The notes below the pieces were generated by a model. The model was not told the origin of the DNA and did not search any database. It saw only the letters and a program-made list of their open reading frames with translations. A DNA stretch of 64,000 nt from Streptomyces sp. NBC_01750 (GTDB lineage: Bacteria; Actinomycetota; Actinomycetes; Streptomycetales; Streptomycetaceae), in assembly GCF_035918095.1 (NCBI RefSeq), contig NZ_CP109137.1, positions 5,582,001 through 5,646,000 on the forward strand, given 5' to 3'. A program made the translations under genes and the position numbers. Shown piece after piece: positions 36,036 to 43,695 of this stretch. The number at the start of each line of letters is the position of its first letter. The first letter of the stretch is position 1.

Positions 36036-37640
36036 TCAGCAGCCGGAGCCGCCCGAGCCGCCCGAGCGCGACAGACGGTAGGGCGAGTCCAACCGGTACT
36101 CACCCGCCCGCGGCACGGTCAGCCGCGTCCACTCGCCCTCCTGCCGCAGACACGCCCTCTGCGCCCGCAGCCACGGCGAGTACGCGACCCGTACCGTCAC
36201 CGATCCGGCCGCCGGCATCCGTACGACCAGCTCCGCGTCGTCGCCGCTGACCACCGTCGCCGGTGCTGCGGCCAGCGGAACCGCGTCCCGCACCCGGTAG
36301 ACCGTCCAGCCGCCGTCCTGCCACACCCGCTCCAGCCAGCCCGGCCCGCTCCTGACGATCGCAGCCTCGTCCTCGGCGGGCCCGTCAGGACGCCCGTGGT
36401 GCAGGACCACGAAGCCCACCGCCCAGCGGTCCAGCCACTGCCGGTACGTCGCCGGTGTCAGCGACCCGTCGTAGAAGAGCCGCCCGCGCTCCACATCCAG
36501 CTGCCGGTTCCAGCCGCGCGCCATATTGACGTGCGGGGCGAGAACGCTCGCCTCGCGGTGGTTGCGGGCGGGGACGACTTCGACGCGCGTGCGGTCGGCG
36601 CCCAGCCGCTGCAACTCCCGTACGACGCCGTCGGTGTGCGCGGCCCACGCGGGCACCTCGCCGGAGACGGCCAGATCGTCCTCGGTCTTGTCGATCAGCC
36701 AGTAGGTGTTCACGGCCAGCCCGATCGCGAGCACGGCCCGCAGGAGTCTGCCGAGCCCTCCCGCCAGCACCGCCGCGAGCAGCACCGGCGGCCCGACGAG
36801 ACCCACCAGACGCTCGACGTTCGTGCCGATCGGCGAGGCGATGAGATAGGTGAGGACGACGCCGACGCCGTACACCCCGGCTCCGTACCGCACCACCCGC
36901 CAGTCGCGCGGCGCCGCGACCGCCACGGCGGCGGAGGCGGCCAGCGGCATCCACAGTTTCCCGGCCGCCATGGGCTGTTCGCCCTGGAAGGGGAAGAGCA
37001 GCGTCACCGCGCCCACCACGGCGAACGGCGGCAGCACGAGCGCGGCGCCGTTGCGCCACTGGCGGTCCAGCAGATACGCGGCCCCCGCCACCACCAGAAA
37101 GAGCCCGGCCACCGGACTTGCCATGGCAGCGAGCGCCGCGCACACCACCGCGACGCCCGTCCTGCGTACGTACAGCACGGCGAGCAGCCCGATCGCGACG
37201 CCCAGCGCGAAGGTCGTACGACCGGAGGCGACATCGCACCAGAGAGCCAGTGCCCCGAGCACGGCGGGCGGGCCGGGCCGCCGCACTCCGCTGCGTACGA
37301 ACAGGCAGGCCAGCAGCCATGTGCCGGCCAGACCGGCGGCGACGGACACCGCGCGCACGCCGAAGACGGCCATGAGTGGTGGCGTCAGCAGGCTGTAGTT
37401 GGCGGTGTGGGCGCCGCCGTACCAGGAGAGGTTGTACGCCGATGTGGGGTGCCGTTCCATGAACCCCGCCCAGGCGAGCTGCGCCGCCAGGTCGCCGCCG
37501 CCGGTCGCGAGCCAGACGGCCCACAGGAGGTACAGCGGCACGACGACGGCCGTCGCGACGAGCGGGACACGCCACCGGGGTGGTGTGTCCCGCTCGTCGT
37601 CATCGGCTCGTACGGTCTCTGCCCGCTCGCTGATCCCCAC
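36036..37640 (-). CDS. Large multi-pass membrane protein, GT-C-like
   Basis: A 534-residue protein beginning with GTG (GISERAETVRADDDERD). About nine to ten membrane helices occupy residues 25-325; the first outside loop has FMERHPTSAYNLSWYGGAHT, and a soluble domain of about 200 residues follows the last helix (RTRVEVVPARNHREASV, WDRWAVGFVVLHHG-like RQWLDRWAVGFVVLHHGRPD). This layout resembles GT-C glycosyltransferases or polymer flippases, but no catalytic motif is certain. The C terminus is Gly/Ser-rich (SGGSGGSGC). Function unknown. Confidence 0.7.
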   Translation of the reverse strand: MGISERAETVRADDDERDTPPRWRVPLVATAVVVPLYLLWAVWLATGGGDLAAQLAWAGFMERHPTSAYNLSWYGGAHTANYSLLTPPLMAVFGVRAVSVAAGLAGTWLLACLFVRSGVRRPGPPAVLGALALWCDVASGRTTFALGVAIGLLAVLYVRRTGVAVVCAALAAMASPVAGLFLVVAGAAYLLDRQWRNGAALVLPPFAVVGAVTLLFPFQGEQPMAAGKLWMPLAASAAVAVAAPRDWRVVRYGAGVYGVGVVLTYLIASPIGTNVERLVGLVGPPVLLAAVLAGGLGRLLRAVLAIGLAVNTYWLIDKTEDDLAVSGEVPAWAAHTDGVVRELQRLGADRTRVEVVPARNHREASVLAPHVNMARGWNRQLDVERGRLFYDGSLTPATYRQWLDRWAVGFVVLHHGRPDGPAEDEAAIVRSGPGWLERVWQDGGWTVYRVRDAVPLAAAPATVVSGDDAELVVRMPAAGSVTVRVAYSPWLRAQRACLRQEGEWTRLTVPRAGEYRLDSPYRLSRSGGSGGSGC

Positions 37641-37823
37641 GCCGCAAACCCTAATGGGGCTTCACGGCCCCGCCGTGAGTTCGCCGGCACCTGGCCACGC
37701 GGCGAACGGGCCACGCGGCGAACGGTTCCTCCTGCGAGGAGCGGATCGGTCGAGCGCTCCTTGTGGTGGCGGGCGCCGGCGAGCGGTGTCGGGTGCGGGC
37801 CGTGGGGGACTCTGTCCTCGACC

Positions 37824-38006
37824 ATGGCCGAACCCTCCTGCCTGCGCGCCACCCGGCCGTTCTACGACGCCGTCGCCGTCGACTACGCCGAGCGCTACCG
37901 CACCGGACTCGAGGCCGAGCCGGACGCCCGGATGCTGCGCGAGCCCGACCGGGACGAGAAGGTCCAGCAGGCGCACCTCATGGCCCGCAAACCGGGGAAG
38001 CCGTAA
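37824..38006 (+). pseudogene. SAM methyltransferase remnant with internal deletion
   Basis: A 60-residue frame whose first half (TRPFYDAVAVDYAERYR) is the start of a class I SAM-dependent methyltransferase and whose second half (MLREPDRDEKVQQAHLMARK) looks like the end of the same family. The whole Rossmann core between them is gone, so the gene has been internally deleted in frame. Confidence 0.6.
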
Positions 38007-38131
38007 CGCCGTTGCTGCCGCAGAGCGCACCGGCACTCCCTCTGCTGGCATCGGCGGCCGGAACGCGTGATTTCGCACGGGGCGGAACTCTGCTGCCTCC
38101 CGGCCGACCACAACGCTCCTACCCTGAGGGG

Positions 38132-38566
38132 GTGAGCAGCCACGTGCCGAACCAAGCCCGCGTCATTCCACTCCGCCCGGCCACTGCGGCGCCGCCCCCC
38201 GCGGCCAAAGAGCCCCTCTGGCGGCACGTCGTCGGTGACGTACTGCGCCGTGAGCGCCTCGCCCAGGAACGCACGCTCAAGGATGTGGCCGACGCCGCCC
38301 GGATCTCGATGCCCTATCTCTCCGAGCTCGAGCGGGGCCGCAAGGAGGCCTCGTCCGAAGTCCTCGCGGCCGCCGCCCGTGCCCTGGGCCTGGGACTGGC
38401 CGATGTCCTCGCGCTGGCCCACGGTGAGCTTGCCCGCTCGGCCCGGGCGAGGCCGGCCCGGACCGAGACCGAACCCACTGCGGTCACCTCGGTCGTCTCG
38501 GGGCGCGACCGCAGCTCCGGGCGCGCGGCAGCTTCGCCGCACGGCGGAATGTGCCTCGCGGCCTGA
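38132..38566 (+). CDS. popR: XRE family regulator PopR-like, activator of clpP3-clpP4
   Basis: A 144-residue DNA-binding protein; helix-turn-helix at about residues 35-92 (RTLKDVADAARISMPYLSEL, ERGRKEASSEVLAAAARALG). Its C terminus ends in Leu-Ala-Ala. In Streptomyces lividans PopR activates clpP3-clpP4 and is destroyed by ClpP1/ClpP2 through two terminal alanines; both the neighbour genes and the Ala-Ala end match here. GTG at 38132 is very close to its ribosome site; GTG 38144 is an alternative. It is convergent with clpP4. I could not find the published PopR box in the clpP3 promoter by eye. Confidence 0.8.
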   Translation: MSSHVPNQARVIPLRPATAAPPPAAKEPLWRHVVGDVLRRERLAQERTLKDVADAARISMPYLSELERGRKEASSEVLAAAARALGLGLADVLALAHGELARSARARPARTETEPTAVTSVVSGRDRSSGRAAASPHGGMCLAA

Positions 38567-38568
38567 CA

Positions 38569-38601
38569 GACGGCCGTCGCCCCGGCCGGGGCGCGGCCGT
38601 C
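38569..38601. terminator. Bidirectional terminator between popR and clpP4
   Basis: Nested palindrome: outer arms GACGGCCG / CGGCCGTC enclosing CGCCCCGGCCGGGGCG. It starts 2 bases after popR and ends 23 bases from the clpP4 stop. Confidence 0.75.
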
Positions 38602-38624
38602 GGGCGCCGGCGCACATCAGCGCG

Positions 38625-39227
38625 TCAGGCAGGTGGGATCCGTCGGCTGAGAACCTCGTCGGCGAGCCCGTACGCCACTGCCTCCTGCGCGGTGAAGACC
38701 TTGTCGCGGTCCATGTCCGCGCGCAGGGTCGCGACATCGTGGTGCGTGTGCCGGGACAGGACCTCCTCGACCTCGGAGCGGACCCGGAGCATCTCCTTGG
38801 CCTGGAGACTGAGGTCCGAGACGGTCCCCTGCCGGCCGCCGCTCGTCGGCTGCCCCAACAGCACCCGGGCGTGCTCGAGAACGAACCGCCGTCCCGGGTC
38901 TCCGCCGGCCATGAGCACCGCCGCGGTCGAGGCCGCCTGCCCGACGCAGAACGTCGAGATCGGCGCGCCGACGAAGGTCATCGTGTCGTAGATCGCCATG
39001 AGTGAAGTGAAAGAGCCACCAGGTGAGTTGATGTAGATCGCGATCTCGCGGTCCGGGTTCGAGGACTCGAGATGGAGCAGCTGGGCGATGACGACATTCG
39101 CGACGCCGTCGTCGATCTCTGTGCCGAGGAAGATGATGCGCTCGGACAGCAGCCGACTGAAGACGTCGTACGACCGCTCTCCCTGCGGGGTGCGCTCGAC
39201 GACGTTCGGGATCGTGTACTGGCCCAT
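38625..39227 (-). CDS. clpP4: ClpP-family protease subunit ClpP4, catalytic His missing
   Basis: A 200-residue ClpP-fold protein. The oxyanion and serine loops [18 protein letters not shown] and [15 protein letters not shown] are present with the Ser. The catalytic histidine, normally in (M/L)xHQP, is absent: the segment reads [12 protein letters not shown]. An aspartate candidate is kept in [15 protein letters not shown]. It therefore cannot form a normal Ser-His-Asp triad alone and may be a structural or regulatory partner of ClpP3 in a mixed tetradecamer. It starts 1 base after the clpP3 stop, so translation is coupled. Confidence 0.88.
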   Translation of the reverse strand: MGQYTIPNVVERTPQGERSYDVFSRLLSERIIFLGTEIDDGVANVVIAQLLHLESSNPDREIAIYINSPGGSFTSLMAIYDTMTFVGAPISTFCVGQAASTAAVLMAGGDPGRRFVLEHARVLLGQPTSGGRQGTVSDLSLQAKEMLRVRSEVEEVLSRHTHHDVATLRADMDRDKVFTAQEAVAYGLADEVLSRRIPPA

Positions 39228-39228
39228 G

Positions 39229-39882
39229 TCAGAGCCCTACCCGTCGCCGCGGTCCGGCAGGACGGACGTCGTCGAGCGACTCGACGACGCGGTCGACCAT
39301 GCCGTACTCCTTCGCCTGTTCGGCAGTGAACCACCGGTCGCGGTCGCCGTCCCGGGAGATCGTCTCCTCGGACTGGCCGGTGTGCTCCGCGGTGATCCGC
39401 TCGACGGCCTTCTTCGTGAACTCGAGGTTCTCGGCCTGGATCGCGATGTCGGCGGCGGTCCCGCCGATGCCGGCCGACGGCTGGTGCATCATGATCCGCG
39501 CGTTCGGCAGCGCAAAGCGCTTCCCCTCCGTCCCGACGGTGAGGAGGAACTGCCCCATGCTCGCGGCAAAGCCCATGGCGAGCGTAGAGACGTCGTTGGG
39601 GATCAGCCGCATCGTGTCGTAGATCGCCAGCCCCGCCGTCACCGACCCGCCCGGACTGTTGATGCAGAGGCTGATGTCGGTCCTCGGGTCCTCCGCCGAC
39701 AGAAGGAGCATCTGCGCGCACACCCGGTTCGCGGAGACCTCGTCCACCTGGGTGCCGAGGAAGACGATCCGCTGTGCGAGGAGTTGTGCGGCGAGGTGGT
39801 CGTCGAACCGCGTCGCAGGTGTGTCACCCTCGGCGGCTCGTGGGTCCATGACCGGGTCCCGGCCGGTGATGAGTGGCGCCAT
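39229..39882 (-). CDS. clpP3: ATP-dependent Clp protease proteolytic subunit ClpP3
   Basis: A 217-residue serine protease subunit with an intact triad: Ser in [12 protein letters not shown], His in [11 protein letters not shown], and Asp in the [17 protein letters not shown] region. The N-terminal extension (about 30 residues) includes a likely processed propeptide. ATG at 39882 follows AAGGAGG; open frame further upstream is not used. With ClpP4 and a Clp/Hsp100 ATPase it would form the alternative Clp protease, normally silent and switched on by PopR when ClpP1/P2 fails. Not in the usual core position, so acquired or transferred with popR. Confidence 0.9.
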   Translation of the reverse strand: MAPLITGRDPVMDPRAAEGDTPATRFDDHLAAQLLAQRIVFLGTQVDEVSANRVCAQMLLLSAEDPRTDISLCINSPGGSVTAGLAIYDTMRLIPNDVSTLAMGFAASMGQFLLTVGTEGKRFALPNARIMMHQPSAGIGGTAADIAIQAENLEFTKKAVERITAEHTGQSEETISRDGDRDRWFTAEQAKEYGMVDRVVESLDDVRPAGPRRRVGL

Positions 39883-40081
39883 CGGTCCTCCTTGTAGTGG
39901 CGCGGCTCGGGTCAGCCGCGGTCCCACCACTCTTGGCCCGCGGTTGGCGCTCCGTCAGCTTTCTTGGCCGGGAGCAGATTCGCTGACGGCAGAGGGGGCG
40001 GGTATCCCGGCCGCTGCCGAGCCCGGCGGGGGCGCTACGCTGCGCCGGCTGACAACACGGAGTACGGAGAGCAGGGCGGGG

Positions 40082-40555
40082 ATGCAACGAATAGGCCCGA
40101 GACGGGTGTTGGTCACGGTGGTGGCCCTGGGCGCGGGTGTCTTTCTTCTGGGCGCCGGTCTGATGCGGTTGGAGACACGGCTGACGGGGGTGGCCGGACA
40201 ATTCCGCGCCGAGCGCTGCGAGATCTCGGAGTCCCGGCACGGTGACGACGGTCTGCTGTGTTCCGGATCCTTCGAGGCTGAAGACGGGGCCTTCCGGATT
40301 ACGCAGATCGATGTCGAGACCACGTTCGACGAGAGGCCGACCGGGCCGGTGGCCGCCACGGTCGACGGCCCCTCGGCCACGGTGGCGGTCGAGCACCGTG
40401 TCGGGGCCTGGCTGGCTCCAGGCGCCACCGGTCTGTTCTGCCTGCTCGTCGCGGCCTGGAACATCTGGTCGGCCCTGCGTCGCACGCGAGGTACCGGCTC
40501 GCCCACGGCGAGCGACACCGCGGAGGCGGGGCGGTCTCAGCAGTCCCCGGTCTGA
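40082..40555 (+). CDS. Membrane protein of unknown function
   Basis: A 157-residue protein with an N-terminal membrane segment (VLVTVVALGAGVFLLGAGLM, about 9-28), an outside domain with two cysteines (AERCEISES, LLCSGSFE; possibly disulfide-bonded), and a second membrane segment (TGLFCLLVAAWNIWSAL, about 115-132), leaving a short cytoplasmic Ser/Thr-rich tail. ATG follows GGCGGGG. Divergent from clpP3, which it does not resemble functionally. Family not recognised. Confidence 0.7.
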   Translation: MQRIGPRRVLVTVVALGAGVFLLGAGLMRLETRLTGVAGQFRAERCEISESRHGDDGLLCSGSFEAEDGAFRITQIDVETTFDERPTGPVAATVDGPSATVAVEHRVGAWLAPGATGLFCLLVAAWNIWSALRRTRGTGSPTASDTAEAGRSQQSPV

Positions 40556-40706
40556 GCGGGACGTGGGGTGAAGCGTCCCCGGTCAGCGGTGATCGCGATC
40601 GGGGGCGCTTTCGCCGCCCTGCAGGGCCAGGTCGGCCATCCGTTGGAATTCAGCATCCAGGGTGAGCAGGGCTTCCTCGAAGGGCTGAGGTTCCGGGACC
40701 GCCCGG

Positions 40707-41165
40707 TCACGGATACAGGTGTGTCAGCAGTTCGTCCTGGGCGGGGTAGGGACGCTCCTGGGGCAGCAGTTGGGCCGCGGAATCCAGGTCGCCGTCGCTC
40801 ACGAGCGCGTGGATGTCGCGAGCGAGCGGAGTCACGTCGCTGATGCTGACCGTCCACTCGTCCGCGTAGCGTCGTACGGCCTCACCGGAGAGCCCGAGTT
40901 GCAGTGAGCGGTACGGCAGGGGCCGCAGGTGCAGATCGCGTTCGGGGTCCCATTGGACGCGGGCGGGTGCGCGCTTCACCTGGCGTTGCCAGGTGCTGCG
41001 GTCGGGATGCACCCCGCGCACGTAGCTCGACAGGCATGCGTGGCGCAACGCCCACTCGAAGCCGCTGCGGGAGATCTCGACGGCCAGGACGGTCTCCTGA
41101 CCGGCCTTCGTGCCCCATCCGCAGCGGTACATCATCCACAGGAACGACGGCTTGATCCAAGTCAA
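40707..41165 (-). pseudogene. DUF4291 protein, 5'-truncated
   Basis: The frame TWIKPSFLWMMYRCGWGT, then GQETVLAVEISRSGFEWALR, is DUF4291, whose members are about 190-200 residues. The N-terminal 40 or so residues before TWIKPSF are missing. The only possible start is a TTG at 41165, exactly where a copy of the dispersed repeat (41162-41181) begins. The rest, ending ELLTHLYP, looks intact. So the 5' end was replaced by repeat DNA. Confidence 0.75.
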
Positions 41166-41181
41166 GCAGCGTTCATAGTCC
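41162..41181. repeat. Dispersed repeat, copy A (one arm)
   Basis: TCAAGCAGCGTTCATAGTCC, followed by a CTTTT run. It matches the right arm of the hairpin at 43030-43076 with three differences. It abuts the truncated DUF4291 gene. Confidence 0.7.
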
Positions 41182-41281
41182 TTTTCGCGACGGTCGAACC
41201 CAGCGGGCGTGATCGAGAGCGGCCAGTTCTCGTGGCGTGAGGGGGTACTGAGAACGGTAACGTGCCACCGAAGTCGGCAAT

Positions 41282-41605
41282 GTGAGGTGCGGAGCGTTGG
41301 CCAGGACGTGGTGGCTCATGCAGGGCGAAGTCCAAGTCGGTGAGCTCCGCGAGTACGGGGTCGACCAGCCGACGTTTCTGTGCCACTTCGTACCCGGGCC
41401 GGGCTGGGAGGCCGTCCAAGGGCTGTTCGAAGCGTGGGCGGCCGTGCAGGACCCTGACCCTGATGGAAGCCGGACCGCGCAGACCATCCGGCCCCTGATG
41501 GATCTGGGGCTGACGCTGGTCCCCACAGACGGGGGCACTCCGCTGGACTGCTTCAGAACGTGCATCGTGCGTATCCACGGGGACACGGCCCGCCTCCGTT
41601 ACTGA
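41282..41605 (+). CDS. Conserved hypothetical protein (possibly N-terminally short)
   Basis: Up to 107 residues from GTG 41282; homology only begins at about WWLMQGEVQVGELREYGV, so the start may be the ATG at 41318 or lost. It then has the pattern FLCHFVPGPGWEAVQGLFEAW and the C-terminal FRTCIVRIHGDTARLRY. I recognise this as a recurrent Streptomyces hypothetical protein of unknown function. It lies 100 bases from the repeat copy A, so its 5' end may have been affected by the same event as DUF4291. Confidence 0.6.
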   Translation: MRCGALARTWWLMQGEVQVGELREYGVDQPTFLCHFVPGPGWEAVQGLFEAWAAVQDPDPDGSRTAQTIRPLMDLGLTLVPTDGGTPLDCFRTCIVRIHGDTARLRY

Positions 41606-41773
41606 CGAGCTCGGCGCTCACGCCTCCACGAGGAGCACTGTAGGGCGCGGCGCCGTGAGCACGGTTGCGTGCGTCTGGTCATGGCGTTCGACTGAACGCG
41701 CGGAGAGCGCGAGCCCTCCGCTGGGCCGCAGTGCCGCGAACCTGCCGTCGGGTGAGGACCGGAGAGCTGGACG

Positions 41774-42232
41774 TCAGCAGGAGTCGTACCGCCACTGTCC
41801 TGACTCGCGTACCCACGGCTGCTGCTTCTGATCGAACTTCGGCAGAGCCACCCCGTATGACACTCGGGCCATGTCCCCGGACAGTTGATCGACGCTGAAT
41901 CTCCTAACGTCCTGCTGCCCGTAGTCGCCGCTCGCTCGCTCCAGCATCACCTCGAACTGCTCCTTGCTGGTCGCCTCCTTGCATCGCCTGGACACCATCG
42001 CGTACCCGGCGTCGACGTCAGGCTTGAAGTACGCCGCGGTGTATTCGCGTACAGCCTTCTCCAATGCAGCTCTGTCCGATGCGGACGCCTCGTCGTTGGT
42101 GACGCCTTTGCTAGGGGTGGCGCTGACGGCTGGCTTGTCAGAGCGTTCCTTCTTGTCATCGCTGTCGCTGCTGCAACCGGTGACACCGAGCAGCAGAGCT
42201 GCCGTGAGTGCCGTGATGATGCGGGTGCGCAT
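41774..42232 (-). CDS. Putative lipoprotein
   Basis: A 152-residue exported protein. Signal peptide with lipobox LGVTGC at about residue 15-20 (RTRIITALTAALLLGVTGCS), a Ser/Asp/Lys-rich linker, and a compact NTF2/DUF-like domain (EKAVREYTAAYFKPDVDAGY, CKEATSKEQFEVMLERA) ending in a Cys that may pair with the one in RRCKEA. Ligand unknown. Several actinobacterial lipoproteins have this layout. ATG at 42232. Confidence 0.75.
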   Translation of the reverse strand: MRTRIITALTAALLLGVTGCSSDSDDKKERSDKPAVSATPSKGVTNDEASASDRAALEKAVREYTAAYFKPDVDAGYAMVSRRCKEATSKEQFEVMLERASGDYGQQDVRRFSVDQLSGDMARVSYGVALPKFDQKQQPWVRESGQWRYDSC

Positions 42233-42520
42233 GGTCCCCCCTGGACGTGTGCGTCGCGCCGGATATCGGCAAATCGGTCTCGGACAGTATGTAGTCAGCA
42301 CGGGGAGGTTTGCCGGTAGCCACCGAATGGGCTCAACAGCCAGTGTCCTTGGCGGCAGCGCCTCACCCTGAGGACGCTCCACGATGAGTCATGTCAAGCC
42401 GTGTTCACAGTCCTCTTTGCGGCCGACGCACCTCGCGGGATCGGCGCTGAGAAGGGCGACGTGGGCACTGCAGGCCGGTACAGCCTTGGAGGGCATCTCT
42501 TGTGGCTCGTCCGAACGCAG
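42233..42520. other. 288-bp gene-free stretch with repeat copy B
   Basis: No supported gene. Contains one arm of the dispersed repeat at 42394-42413. Confidence 0.5.
42394..42413. repeat. Dispersed repeat, copy B (one arm)
   Basis: TCAAGCCGTGTTCACAGTCC, matching the right arm of the hairpin at 43030-43076 with one difference, followed by TCTTTGC. The left arm is missing. Confidence 0.7.
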
Positions 42521-42805
42521 TCATGCGAAAGCCACCACCTCGCCGGCCATGACCTGGGGAGGGTTGGGGAGCAGTGAAGCAAGGTTGTCCCGCACGAAGC
42601 CCGCAGCCCTCGAGATCGATTCCTCGGCACCGGCCTGGTCCTGGAAGACGCTGGTCGAGATCATCACTCCGTCCCCGGTATCGATCCAGTAGTAGGCCAC
42701 GAAGCCGGAGACCTGGCGCATGAGCGGCACGAACCCCTCGTTCACGAGACGTGCCGCCTCGGCCGAATCGGTCACCCCTTCGTACCGCCGGACTGCTGCG
42801 TACAT
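42521..42805 (-). CDS. Antibiotic-biosynthesis-monooxygenase-like small protein
   Basis: A 94-residue cytosolic protein (YAAVRRYEGVTDSAEAARLV). The alternating strand/helix layout and the FVPLMRQVSGFVAYYWIDTG and SISRAAGFVRDNLASLLP segments fit the dimeric alpha/beta-barrel (ABM/DABB) fold. Activity unknown. ATG at 42805. Divergent from the CutA-like gene across a stretch holding the dispersed hairpin. Confidence 0.65.
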   Translation of the reverse strand: MYAAVRRYEGVTDSAEAARLVNEGFVPLMRQVSGFVAYYWIDTGDGVMISTSVFQDQAGAEESISRAAGFVRDNLASLLPNPPQVMAGEVVAFA

Positions 42806-43374
42806 CGTCAAGCTCCTCACGGCGTTCTGGGTTCGTCCTCTGCTGAGACGTCGTACCTCTGCGGCGGCTGCCTGGCTCATGAGGCGTCCGGTAATCACCT
42901 GAAGGGCCGCCTGGGGTGATCCGAACGGCGGCCGCCGGCCCGGACACACGGCCCTGCGCACGTCTGTCACGAGACGGCATTGACGTGGAGAGAGCAGCCT
43001 CGGCCGGCGGCTGCCTGCAGCACGGAAGAGGCTGTGAACGCGGCTTGATGACTCAGTCAAGCCGTGTTCATAGTCCTTTTTGCTCTGCCATATACCCGCA
43101 GGTCAACCGACTGCCCAGTGATCGTTCTCTCCGGGTACGGCAGATTGTCACGCCCCGGCTCCGTCTGTCTACGCCACCTGTGGGTACCGCCGCCATGACG
43201 TTACTGCCGACCGCTGCCAACCTCGGGGTCCGGCTGCCGGGTGGCGGTATTGGGGGAGTGGGTACAGTCATGCCTTCCTCATAGCCTTTTGGTGGGAAGC
43301 TGTCGCGCGGGGCCTGGGCACACTTATTTGCGCGGCCTGGTTGGCGGGTCGTGGTCCGCCCTAGGCTCTGGCTC
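42806..43374. other. 569-bp divergent stretch with hairpin repeat copy C
   Basis: No supported gene. Carries the full repeat at 43030-43076 and the promoter of the CutA-like gene. Confidence 0.5.
43030..43076. repeat. Dispersed hairpin repeat, copy C (full)
   Basis: Inverted repeat: left arm GGCTGTGAACGCGGCTTGA, 8-base loop TGACTCAG, right arm TCAAGCCGTGTTCATAGTCC, followed by a run of five T. Arms pair except for one bulge and two changes. Its own symmetry plus the T-run is terminator-like, but it recurs at 41162, 42394 and 57131. Confidence 0.8.
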
Positions 43375-43695
43375 ATGACTGAGTGCGTGCAGGTGTACAC
43401 AGCGACGGAGAGCCGTGAGGCAGCGGTAGCACTGGCCAGGGGTGCGACGGAGGCACGTCTGGCCGCGGGTGCGCAGGTGGTCGGCCCTGTCACCTCGGTG
43501 TTCTGGCACCTTGGCGAATTCGGTGAGGGCGAAGAGTGGCAGGTGATCTTCAAGACAACGGCGGCTCGATACCCCGAACTTGAGGCGCATCTGTTGGATC
43601 ACCACCCGTGGAAGAACCCCGAGATCAACGCGGTACCCATCGTGGCGGGCTCTGCGGCCGGCCTGGACTGGATCGCCCGCAGTGTCGCTGAGTGA
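43375..43695 (+). CDS. CutA-like divalent cation tolerance protein
   Basis: A 106-residue protein of the CutA trimeric ferredoxin-like fold: AALARGATEARLAAGAQVVG at the first helix, FWHLGEFGEGEEWQVIFKTT in the middle, and HHPWKNPEINAVPIVAGS (HPYExPEIIxxPI in the family). CutA binds copper and is linked to divalent ion tolerance; its exact reaction is not known. ATG at 43375. Its stop abuts the stop of the convergent XRE-TPR gene with no intervening base. Confidence 0.85.
   Translation: MTECVQVYTATESREAAVALARGATEARLAAGAQVVGPVTSVFWHLGEFGEGEEWQVIFKTTAARYPELEAHLLDHHPWKNPEINAVPIVAGSAAGLDWIARSVAE

Noticed and set aside
39883..40000. PopR binding box in front of clpP3
   Set aside because: I looked for the TTCTGCC-N3-GGCAGAA type palindrome and saw only half-sites (GGCAGA near 39993); too weak to call.
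40583..40706. Minus-strand frame ending FEEALLTLDAEFQRMADLAL, then QGGESAPDRDHR and a stop
   Set aside because: It has good codon use and might be the 3' end of a lost gene just downstream of DUF4291, but there is no start and no recognisable family.
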